From the NCBI GenBank assembly GCA_029077775.1, contig JAQNCU010000049.1, positions 1 through 12,329 on the forward strand: a stretch of 12,329 nucleotides of DNA. The letters are read 5' to 3'. This document shows positions 5,708-12,329 of this stretch, piece by piece. The translations under genes and the position numbers were made by a program. Below the pieces are notes generated by a model. It saw only the letters and a list, made by a program, of their open reading frames with translations, was not told where the DNA came from and did not search any database. How positions within the stretch are numbered: the stretch's first letter is position 1; every line of letters starts with the position of its first letter. Origin of the DNA: Acidocella sp. (GTDB lineage: Bacteria; Pseudomonadota; Alphaproteobacteria; Acetobacterales; Acetobacteraceae).

Positions 5708-6609
5708 AGCTCGCCTTCATGGGCTCGCCTGATTTCGCGGTCCCCGCCCTGCGCGCTCTGGCCACCGCGCACGAGGTCGCGATGGTCTATGCCCAGCCGC
5801 CAAAACCGGCCGGGCGCGGCCAGCATGAAACAAACTGCCCGGTCCATCGCGAGGCGCTGGCCCTCGGCCTGCCGGTGCGCACCCCAAAACGGCTTAAAAA
5901 CAACCCAGACGAGGCGATCCTCCTTAAATCCCTGGCGCCGGACGCCGTGATCGTTGCCGCCTATGGCCTGATCCTGCCACCCGAGATCCTCGATATTCCA
6001 GCTGCGCGGGGCTGTCTGAACATTCATGCCAGCCTGTTGCCGCGCTGGCGTGGCGCCGCCCCGATTCAGGCCGCCATCCTCGCAGGCGATGCCGAAACAG
6101 GCATCACGATCATGCAAATGGATGCCGGGCTCGATACCGGCGCCATGCTCCGGCGCGCGGCCATTCCCATCGGCCCGGCTGACACCGCGGCCGACCTGCA
6201 TGGAAGGCTCGCCGAACTTGGCGCGCGCCTGATTATCGAGACCCTGGCCACCAACCAGCCCCCCATACCCCAGGATGATACGCGCGCCAGTTACGCGCCA
6301 AAGCTCTCGCGCGAGGATGCGCGGCTCAACTTCACCAAACCCGCCGCCGACCTTGAACGCCAGATCCGCGCCTTCACCCCCTGGCCCGGCGCGCTCGCTT
6401 TGCTGGGCGACATGGTGATCAAATTCATCGCGGCGGAGTGCGTGCCCGGATCGGGCCTGCCTGGCGAGATCCTCGATGACAGGCTGACCATCGCCTGTGG
6501 CGAGGGGGCACTGCGCCCCACCCGCATCCAGCGCGCGGGCCGCGCCGCCATGAGCACGACAGATTTTCTGCGCGGTGTGTCCCTGCCCGCCAATGCGCGG
6601 TTCTTTTGA
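5704..6609 (+). CDS. fmt: Methionyl-tRNA formyltransferase
   Basis: Fmt transfers a formyl group from 10-formyl-tetrahydrofolate to Met-tRNA(fMet), preparing the initiator tRNA. The 301-residue protein begins MKLAFMGSPDFAVPALRAL, the standard formyltransferase start, and carries the catalytic N106 and H108 in LNIHASLLPRWRGAAPIQ and D144 in MDAGLDTGAM. These coincide in number with the E. coli catalytic residues. The loop KPAGRG (34-39) that contacts the tRNA acceptor is present, and the C-terminal domain (about 205-301), with RAFTPWPGA, is complete though slightly short. It overlaps def by 4 bases upstream and truA by 4 bases downstream, so all three are likely one operon. Confidence 0.97.
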   Translation: MKLAFMGSPDFAVPALRALATAHEVAMVYAQPPKPAGRGQHETNCPVHREALALGLPVRTPKRLKNNPDEAILLKSLAPDAVIVAAYGLILPPEILDIPAARGCLNIHASLLPRWRGAAPIQAAILAGDAETGITIMQMDAGLDTGAMLRRAAIPIGPADTAADLHGRLAELGARLIIETLATNQPPIPQDDTRASYAPKLSREDARLNFTKPAADLERQIRAFTPWPGALALLGDMVIKFIAAECVPGSGLPGEILDDRLTIACGEGALRPTRIQRAGRAAMSTTDFLRGVSLPANARFF

Positions 6610-7364
6610 CCCTCTGGGCGCTCGAAATCGAATATGACGGCACCAGCTTCATGGGATGGCAGCGCCAAAAACACGGGCTGGCCATCCAACAGGTGGTCGA
6701 GGACGCCGCCGCCAAACTATGCAACGGCATCCCGCCCGCCGCCACAGCCTCAGGCCGGACCGATGCCGGTGTCCACGCCACGGGCCAGATCATCCAGATC
6801 GAGCTGCCAGACCTCCCGGCGTTTCGGTTGCGGGAGGCGTTGAATTACCATCTGCGCCCGTACCCCATCGCCGTGCTGCGCGCCGGTCACGCGCCGCCTG
6901 GCTGGAATGCCCGGTTTTCCGCCATATCGCGGGTTTATCGGTATGTCATCGCCAACCGCCCTGCCCCCCCGGCGCTGGAACGCCACCGGGTCTGGCATGT
7001 CGCCCACCCGCTCGACGCGCCTGCCATGCACCGCGCCGCCACTGCCTTGCATGGCCACCATGATTTCTCATCGTTCCGCGCCTCAGCCTGCCAGGCCAAA
7101 TCGCCCTTACGCACGCTCGATGATCTGACCGTCAGCCGCATGAATGATACGCTGGTCATCCATGCCCGCGCGCGGTCCTTTTTGCATCATCAGGTCCGCA
7201 ACATGGTCGGCTCGCTTAAATTGGTGGGCGAGGGAAAATGGCCGGAATCTCGCATCACCGAGGCCCTCGCCGCCCGCGACCGGGCCGCCGCTGGCCCCAC
7301 CGCTCCGGCGGCGGGCCTGTACCTTGTCAGCATCGCATACCCTGAGCCTCTCGCGCTCAGGTAA
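6606..7364 (+). CDS. truA: tRNA pseudouridine(38-40) synthase
   Basis: TruA converts uridines 38, 39 and 40 in the anticodon stem-loop of many tRNAs to pseudouridine. The 252-residue protein shows LEIEYDGTSFMGWQRQ (6-21), the catalytic Asp D53 in SGRTDAGVHATGQ, a HDFSSFRASACQAKSPLRTL block in the middle and FLHHQVRNMVG near the end, all standard for the family. The start is a TTG overlapping the fmt stop as TTGA (6606-6609). No other start lies upstream of the conserved LEIEYDG, and the next in-frame Met is inside it, so the rare TTG is nearly forced and initiation probably depends on ribosomes finishing fmt. The next gene starts 92 bases on. Confidence 0.96.
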   Translation: MTLWALEIEYDGTSFMGWQRQKHGLAIQQVVEDAAAKLCNGIPPAATASGRTDAGVHATGQIIQIELPDLPAFRLREALNYHLRPYPIAVLRAGHAPPGWNARFSAISRVYRYVIANRPAPPALERHRVWHVAHPLDAPAMHRAATALHGHHDFSSFRASACQAKSPLRTLDDLTVSRMNDTLVIHARARSFLHHQVRNMVGSLKLVGEGKWPESRITEALAARDRAAAGPTAPAAGLYLVSIAYPEPLALR

Positions 7365-7366
7365 CG

Positions 7367-7383
7367 TGGATGACCCTCATCCA
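7367..7383 (+). other. Small inverted repeat after truA
   Basis: TGGATGA-CCC-TCATCCA is a perfect 7-bp inverted repeat with a 3-base loop, 2 bases after the truA stop. No T-tract follows, so rho-independent termination is doubtful. It may weakly separate the def-fmt-truA message from the aldolase-like gene. Confidence 0.3.
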
Positions 7384-7456
7384 TACGCAGTTTCACTTGA
7401 CCCCAGAGCCCGTTTCGCCGCACCTATATGGCAACAAACCGCAAAGGAACCGGCAC

Positions 7457-8239
7457 ATGAACGTCACCACCCGCATCGCCCCACCCGGCATGGACGAGAT
7501 TGAATGGCAGACACGTTGCGACCTCGCGGCACTCTACCGTCTGGTCGCGCATTACCGGATGACCGATTTTATCTACACCCATATCAGCGCGCGCATTCCC
7601 GGCCCTGAGCATCATTTCCTGATCAACCAGTATGGTGTTCTGTTTGAAGACATGCGCGCCTCGGACCTTGTGCGGATCGACCTGGACGGCAAGATCGTGA
7701 ACCAGGATGAGCAGGGCTCGCGCATGGTCAATGCCGCCGGTTTTACCATCCATTCGGCGATCCATACCGCCCGCCCGGACCTTAATTTCGTGATCCACAC
7801 CCACACCGCAGCCGGAATGGCCGTGGCTGCCCAGGCGCATGGCCTGTTGCCGATCAGCCAGCACGCCCTGAAATTCTACAAATGCCTCTCCCGCCATGGC
7901 TATGAGGGCATCGCGCTGGAGCTGGATGAGCGCCCCCGGCTGATCGCCGATCTCGGCCCCACCAACCGCGCCATGCTTCTCACCAATCACGGGCTGTTGG
8001 TCGGCGGCGGCTCGGCATCGGAGGCGTTTCTGGAAATCTACTACCTGGAACGCGCCTGCCAGGCGCAAATCGCGGCACTTTCAGGGGGCGCGCAGCTTGT
8101 CTACCCGCCAGAGGCGGTGTGCGAACATACCGCCGCGCAATTTAACCCGCCAGAGCCCTATCGCTCAGGCCATCTCAAGCTTGCCTGGGCCTCGGCACTC
8201 CGCCACATCGAGAACGGTGCCACCGACTACCGCTCGTAA
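7457..8239 (+). CDS. Class II aldolase/adducin family protein
   Basis: The 260-residue protein has the class II aldolase/adducin fold. The expected zinc ligands are present: H114 and H116 in VIHTHTAAG and H178 in LLTNHGLLV, corresponding to the three His of fuculose-1-phosphate aldolase. The segment NAAGFTIHSAIH (92-103), which in sugar aldolases reads SSEW-x-x-H and supplies the catalytic Glu, has Gly-Phe instead, as in the adducin-like branch. Sugar-phosphate aldolase activity is therefore doubtful and the substrate unknown. The ATG at 7457 follows AAAGGA by about 8 bases; the frame is open back to 7370 but that part lies in the truA downstream spacer. It sits between truA and dnaE on the same strand, probably by chance of layout; no pathway partner is nearby. 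Confidence 0.9.
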   Translation: MNVTTRIAPPGMDEIEWQTRCDLAALYRLVAHYRMTDFIYTHISARIPGPEHHFLINQYGVLFEDMRASDLVRIDLDGKIVNQDEQGSRMVNAAGFTIHSAIHTARPDLNFVIHTHTAAGMAVAAQAHGLLPISQHALKFYKCLSRHGYEGIALELDERPRLIADLGPTNRAMLLTNHGLLVGGGSASEAFLEIYYLERACQAQIAALSGGAQLVYPPEAVCEHTAAQFNPPEPYRSGHLKLAWASALRHIENGATDYRS

Positions 8240-8283
8240 CCCATCCGCGCATGAACGGCCTTGCCCGCCATGCCGATTTAGCC

Positions 8284-8308
8284 GACTCTAGGGGTCTGTC
8301 CCGGAGTC
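8284..8308 (+). promoter_or_regulatory. Stem-loop covering the dnaE ribosome-binding site
   Basis: GACTC (8284-8288) pairs with GAGTC (8304-8308), and GGGG (8291-8294) pairs with TCCC (8299-8302) around a TCTG loop, with a small internal loop (TA opposite G). The SD GGAG (8303-8306) before the dnaE ATG at 8313 lies within this stem. If it forms in the mRNA, it would reduce dnaE initiation. Found by eye, no energy calculation. Confidence 0.35.
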
Positions 8309-8312
8309 TCTG

Positions 8313-11300
8313 ATGCCGTTTGAGAGTTTCGTCCATCTTCGCGTCCACTCCGCCTATTCCCTGTCCGAGGGCGCGATAAAGCCCGAAAAGATCGCCGCCC
8401 TCGCGAAAGAACTGGCAATGCCCGCGGTTGCCATCACCGATACATCCAACATGTTCGGCGCACTGGAAGTCTCGCAATATTGCGCCGGGGCTGGCATCCA
8501 ACCGATCATTGGATGCCAGCTCGCCATCACCCGTGCCGGGCTCAATCTGCCACCAGACCCGATCGTCCTGCTCGCCCAAACAGAGAGCGGATACGCCAAT
8601 CTGCAAAAACTCTCTTCAGCCAGCTTTTTGAGCAATGATGCCGCGTCGTACCCACAAATTTCGCTCGACACCCTCACCGCCCATGCGGAAGGTAATTTCC
8701 TGCTCACCGGCGGCGCGCGGGGGCCCATTGGCCGCCTGCTGGCGGAAGGCCAGATGGACGCCGCAGATGCGTATCTCGCGCGACTACACACCGCCTTCCC
8801 CAACCGCATCGCGGTCGAGCTTCAGCGTCATGGTGAGGCGCTGGAGCGCGCCGTGGAGCCTGGGCTGATCACTTTGGCCGACCGCCACGGCATCCCGCTT
8901 GTCGCGACCAATGAGTGTTTCTTCGCCGCCGCAGCGATGCATGAAGCCCATGACGCGCTGCTCTGTATCGCCGAGGGCCGGGTTCTGGCTGAGCCCGACC
9001 GCCGCCGTGTGACCAAAGAGCATTGGTTCAAGCCCGCAGCCGCCATGCGCGCCTTGTTCCATGATTTGCCGGAAGCCTGCGACAACACCATCGCCATCGC
9101 ACGGTCCTGCGCCGTTATGGCGCCGTCGCGCAAACCTCTGCTCCCCACCTGCCCGAAAATTCGCCCCGGCACGAACGAGGCGGAGACCATCCGCGCGATG
9201 GCGACCGAGGGTCTGGCCGCCCGGCTCGATGCATTGGGTCTGCAAGCAGCGGACCGGGCACCTTATTATGAGCGTCTGGAGTTCGAGCTTGGCATCATCA
9301 TCGCCATGGGCTTTCCCGGCTACTTCCTCATCGTCGCGGATTTCATCCAATGGGCCAAGGCGCAGAACATCCCGGTTGGCCCCGGTCGCGGTTCGGGCGC
9401 GGGCTCGCTCGTCGCCTGGGTGTTGCTGATCACAGATCTCGACCCGCTGCGCTATGGTCTGTTGTTCGAACGGTTTTTGAACCCTGAGCGCGTCTCGATG
9501 CCGGATTTCGATATCGATTTCTGTCAGGAACGCCGCGATGAGGTGATCGCCTATGTCACCCGCGAATATGGCGTGGACCGCGTGGCGCAGATCATCACCT
9601 TCGGCAAGCTCCAGGCCCGCGCGGCGGTGCGCGATGTTGGCCGTGTGCTCGGCCTGCCCTATGGCCAGGTCAACAAAATTGCCGAGCTGATACCCAACAA
9701 CCCGGGCAAACCCGTAACCCTGCAACAGGCAATCGACGGTGAGGTGAAACTGCGCGAATTGCGCGATGCCGATGAGGGGCTGGCCCGCCTGCTGGAGATC
9801 GCCTTACAGCTGGAGGGTCTGTACCGCCATGCCAGCACCCATGCGGCGGGCGTTGTCATCGGCGACCGTCCGCTCGACCAGCTTGTCCCGCTGTATAAAG
9901 ACCCGCGCTCAGACCTGCTGGTCACCCAGTTCTCGATGAAATATGTCGAGCAGGCGGGGCTCGTGAAGTTCGACTTCCTCGGCCTCACCACGCTGACCGT
10001 GCTGGACCGGGCGCTTAAATTCCTCACCGCCAAGGGCATCCATCTCGACCTTGCCACACTGCCGATGGATGACACGAAAACCTATGAGATGATCGCGCGC
10101 GGCGATACTGGCGGCGTGTTCACGTTTGAAACCCAGGGCTTTCGTAGCGCGCTGCAACAGATGCGCCCGGATCGTTTCGACGATCTGATCGCCGTGCAGG
10201 CGCTCGCCCGCCCGGGCCCCATGGCCAATATCCCGGATTATTGCGCGCGCAAGCATGGCGCGGCCTGGACCGCGCCGGACCCAGCCATCCATGACATTCT
10301 GGCCGAAACCTATGGCGTGATCGTCTATCAGGAACAGGTGATGCAGATCGCCCAGGTCATGGCGGGCTACTCACTCGCCGGGGCCGATTTGCTGCGCCGG
10401 GCCATGGGCAAAAAAATCCGCGCCGAGATGGACACCCAGCGCGACATCTTCATCAAAGGTGCTGTGGGCCTTGGCCACAGCACCGCCAAGGCTAACGAAA
10501 TTTTCGACCTCATGGCGAAATTCGCGGATTATGGCTTCAACAAATCCCACGCTGCTGCGTATGCCCTGGTCTCGTATCAAACCGCCTATCTACGCGCCAA
10601 CCATCCGGTTGCCTTCCTCGCTGCCTGCATGTCGCTCAGCCTTGCCAACACCGACAAGCTCGCCATTTTGCGTGCCGATGTCCTGCGCATGGGGCTGCAA
10701 ATGCTCCCCCCCGACATCAATAAATCCGGCGCCGATTTCACGGTCGAGCCCCTGCCCGAAGGCGGTATGGCCATCCGCTATGCCCTGGGCGCGATCAAGC
10801 GCGTCGGCATCGCCGCCATGGCTGATATTGTCCGCGCGCGCGGGGCCACACCGTTTGAGGACCTGACGGATGTCGCCGCCCGGATCGATCACCGCATGAT
10901 CACGCGCGGTCAGATCGAAATTTTGGCCAAAGCGGGCGCGTTCGATGCGCTGCACGCCAACCGGGCCCAAGCCTTCGCGGCGGCTGAGGCGATCATCCGC
11001 ACCGCGCAATCTTTGGCTGAGGAACGCGAATCCGGTCAGGCAGCCCTGTTTGGCGGTATTTCCGCGCCGGAAAAACTCCGCCTGCCAGCGCAACAAGACT
11101 GGCCGCAGAGCGAGCGCCTGACCGCCGAGGCCGAGGCCATCGGCTTTCACATCAGCGCCCATCCGCTGGACATGTACGCCATCGCCCTGCGCCGCCTGGG
11201 CGTGATCAACTCCTCCGCCATCGCGCTGCGGGCTGAGGCCGGTGCCACCCGCGTGAAACTCGCAGGCACGCTGACCGCGAAAAAGGAGCGCATCACCCGC

Positions 11301-11729
11301 ACGGGCAGCCGGATGCTCTGGGCAACCTTGTCCGACCAGCACGGCAGTTTCGAGGTCACTTTATTCTCCGAGGTGCTCAACCGGGTGCGGGAATTTCTCA
11401 CCGAGGGCACCGCATTGTTGGTCACCGCCGATATCAAGATCGAGGCCGAGGCCCTGCGCATTACCGCCAGCGATGTCAGCCTGCTCGATGACGCCGCCGC
11501 CCGCGCCGGTGCCAGCCTGCGCGTCTTCCTCAACCGGATTGAGGCCGTACCGGATATCCGCGCTCTGCTGGACCGCGAAGGCAAAGGCCGGGGCCGGGTC
11601 AGCTTGGTGCCTGATACCGGTGCCGCGCACCCGCCGGACATCACGCTGCCCGGCCTTTTCAATGTCACACCAAAACTGGCCGAAGCCCTTAAATCGGTTG
11701 CGGGCGTGGCGCTGGTCGAGGATGTGTAA
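8313..11729 (+). CDS. dnaE: DNA polymerase III alpha subunit
   Basis: This is the catalytic subunit of the replicative polymerase. The 1138 residues compare with 1160 in E. coli. In order are the PHP domain starting FVHLRVHSAYSLSEG (6-20), a palm with the catalytic PDFDIDF (397-403; D400 and D402) and VKFDFLGL (551-558; D554), fingers with RHASTHAAGVVIG and ALARPGPMANIPDY, a helix-hairpin-helix region, an internal clamp-binding motif QAALF (909-913) like E. coli QADMF, and an OB-fold from about 981. The ATG at 8313 has GGAG 6 bases upstream, inside a hairpin. The spacer from the aldolase-like gene is 73 bases, so dnaE may have its own promoter, but none is obvious. Two unusually long perfect inverted repeats lie inside the coding region. 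The Tat-exported peptidase gene follows after 29 bases. Confidence 0.98.
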   Translation: MPFESFVHLRVHSAYSLSEGAIKPEKIAALAKELAMPAVAITDTSNMFGALEVSQYCAGAGIQPIIGCQLAITRAGLNLPPDPIVLLAQTESGYANLQKLSSASFLSNDAASYPQISLDTLTAHAEGNFLLTGGARGPIGRLLAEGQMDAADAYLARLHTAFPNRIAVELQRHGEALERAVEPGLITLADRHGIPLVATNECFFAAAAMHEAHDALLCIAEGRVLAEPDRRRVTKEHWFKPAAAMRALFHDLPEACDNTIAIARSCAVMAPSRKPLLPTCPKIRPGTNEAETIRAMATEGLAARLDALGLQAADRAPYYERLEFELGIIIAMGFPGYFLIVADFIQWAKAQNIPVGPGRGSGAGSLVAWVLLITDLDPLRYGLLFERFLNPERVSMPDFDIDFCQERRDEVIAYVTREYGVDRVAQIITFGKLQARAAVRDVGRVLGLPYGQVNKIAELIPNNPGKPVTLQQAIDGEVKLRELRDADEGLARLLEIALQLEGLYRHASTHAAGVVIGDRPLDQLVPLYKDPRSDLLVTQFSMKYVEQAGLVKFDFLGLTTLTVLDRALKFLTAKGIHLDLATLPMDDTKTYEMIARGDTGGVFTFETQGFRSALQQMRPDRFDDLIAVQALARPGPMANIPDYCARKHGAAWTAPDPAIHDILAETYGVIVYQEQVMQIAQVMAGYSLAGADLLRRAMGKKIRAEMDTQRDIFIKGAVGLGHSTAKANEIFDLMAKFADYGFNKSHAAAYALVSYQTAYLRANHPVAFLAACMSLSLANTDKLAILRADVLRMGLQMLPPDINKSGADFTVEPLPEGGMAIRYALGAIKRVGIAAMADIVRARGATPFEDLTDVAARIDHRMITRGQIEILAKAGAFDALHANRAQAFAAAEAIIRTAQSLAEERESGQAALFGGISAPEKLRLPAQQDWPQSERLTAEAEAIGFHISAHPLDMYAIALRRLGVINSSAIALRAEAGATRVKLAGTLTAKKERITRTGSRMLWATLSDQHGSFEVTLFSEVLNRVREFLTEGTALLVTADIKIEAEALRITASDVSLLDDAAARAGASLRVFLNRIEAVPDIRALLDREGKGRGRVSLVPDTGAAHPPDITLPGLFNVTPKLAEALKSVAGVALVEDV
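8490..8520 (+). repeat. 12-bp perfect stem-loop within dnaE
   Basis: GCTGGCATCCAA (8490-8501) and TTGGATGCCAGC (8509-8520) are exact reverse complements around a 7-base loop. One G-T and one G-C pair can extend the stem outwards. It encodes the conserved peptide GIQPIIGCQ, about 180 bases after the start codon, so the protein accounts for part of the symmetry but not the codon choice. Confidence 0.6.
10458..10484 (+). repeat. 10-bp perfect stem-loop within dnaE
   Basis: GGTGCTGTGG (10458-10467) and CCACAGCACC (10475-10484) are exact reverse complements around a 7-base loop. The segment encodes GAVGLGHST in the region after the conserved RAMGKKIRAEMD, a stretch that I recall as variable among DnaE proteins. 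Confidence 0.55.
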
Positions 11730-11758
11730 CCCCCCACACACGCAAGTTTAAGGACATA

Positions 11759-12329
11759 ATGTTGCCCCCAGTCTCCCGCCGTACGCTGCTGGCCAGCACC
11801 GCCGCCCTGATTGCCGCGCGGGGTCTTCCCGCCAGGGCCAGCCCCGCCAAATTCCCCCCTGTTGCGCCCGTACGCCCGGTTACCGAGACCCTGTATGGCG
11901 TGAAAATCACCGACCCCTACCGCTGGATGGAATCCGAAGATGCCGAATGGCAGCGATATGTCCGCGCCCAAGGTGCCTATACCGCCGCCATTCTGGACAA
12001 AATTCCGGGCCGGGCAGCACTCGCCGATACCATCGCCCACAACACCGGGGCCATCGTCGCGGTGGTCTCGCTGCAAACCGGTGGCGGAAGATTATTCACT
12101 GAAATTCGCCATGCGGGTGCCAATGTCTCAAAGTTATTCGTGCGCGACAGCCTGACCGGGCCCGACCGCAAACTTGTCGACCCCGACCAGTTCGCCGCCC
12201 CTGGCAGCCATGACGCGCTGGATTGGTGGGCAGCGTCCCCGGATGGCGGCCATGTGGCCATCGGCGTCTCGGGCGGGGGCTCCGAGCAATCGGTCCTGCA
12301 TATCGTGAACACCGCCACCGGTGCCTTGA
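11759..12329 (+). CDS. Prolyl oligopeptidase family protein with Tat signal, N-terminal part
   Basis: The frame is open from the ATG at 11759 to the window edge (190 codons plus one base). It starts with a twin-arginine signal: SRRTLLAS (6-13), a hydrophobic stretch to about residue 24, and a likely cleavage site after ARA (25-27). The mature part begins the N-terminal beta-propeller of the S9 prolyl oligopeptidases with YGVKITDPYRWME (49-61), then NVSKLFVRDSLTG and WWAASPDGGHVAIGVSGGGSE. The catalytic Ser-Asp-His domain lies beyond the window, so activity cannot be judged. The product should be a folded, Tat-exported periplasmic peptidase cleaving after proline in short peptides. AAGGA precedes the ATG with short spacing. 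It starts 29 bases after dnaE and may share its transcript. Confidence 0.92.
   Translation, partial: MLPPVSRRTLLASTAALIAARGLPARASPAKFPPVAPVRPVTETLYGVKITDPYRWMESEDAEWQRYVRAQGAYTAAILDKIPGRAALADTIAHNTGAIVAVVSLQTGGGRLFTEIRHAGANVSKLFVRDSLTGPDRKLVDPDQFAAPGSHDALDWWAASPDGGHVAIGVSGGGSEQSVLHIVNTATGAL

Noticed and set aside
7396..7435. CTTGACC ... CCTATAT as a sigma-32 promoter before the aldolase-like gene
   Set aside because: The spacing between the two blocks is about 21 bases, too long.
7370..7456. N-terminal extension of the aldolase-like protein
   Set aside because: The start lies in the hairpin after truA with no SD, while ATG 7457 has AAAGGA.
8784..9725. Minus-strand 313-codon frame
   Set aside because: Shadow of dnaE on the opposite strand; the high-GC coding sequence keeps antisense frames open.
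11147..12076. Minus-strand 309-codon frame crossing the dnaE/peptidase junction
   Set aside because: Antisense to two convincing plus-strand genes and with no recognisable motif.
1..12329. CRISPR array, insertion sequence, toxin-antitoxin or defence module
   Set aside because: No regularly spaced repeats, transposase motifs, terminal repeats or small paired toxin-like genes were found on either strand.

Overview
The window is a chromosomal housekeeping stretch from a moderately GC-rich alphaproteobacterium. The clues are an Hsp20 gene next to a DUF1150 gene, a def-fmt-truA cluster joined by 4-base overlaps, a PHP-type DnaE and a tRNA-Ser with an encoded CCA. My guess at Rhodospirillales/Acetobacteraceae rests on the general look of the proteins and is not proven. 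Sampled 60-base lines give about 65% GC in dnaE but 52-55% in the methyltransferase.

Left half, all minus strand (reading from 4975 down to 1): a small heat-shock protein (hsp20) with a probable ROSE-type RNA thermometer in its leader, a DUF1150 protein, elongation factor 4 (lepA), tRNA-Ser(GGA), a stand-alone EAL-domain c-di-GMP phosphodiesterase, then a SAM-dependent methyltransferase overlapping by 4 bases a GtrA-family membrane protein that runs off the window. The last two look like the edge of a cell-surface glycan locus.

Right half, all plus strand (5153 to the end): def, fmt and truA (formyl-methionine processing and tRNA pseudouridylation), a class II aldolase/adducin-like protein, dnaE (replicative polymerase alpha subunit), and the first 190 codons of a Tat-exported prolyl oligopeptidase. 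The two halves diverge from 4976-5152, which carries a 14-bp palindrome and two alternative hairpins ahead of def.

I see no mobile element, CRISPR array, toxin-antitoxin or defence module, and no clearly new system. The points most worth a second look are RNA-level: the ROSE-like leader of hsp20, a hairpin covering the dnaE ribosome-binding site, two long perfect stem-loops inside dnaE, and the structured hsp20/def divergent region. At protein level, the aldolase homologue lacks the usual catalytic Glu and the EAL protein has an N-terminal His-Cys-x-x-Cys. No gap between genes exceeds 300 bases.
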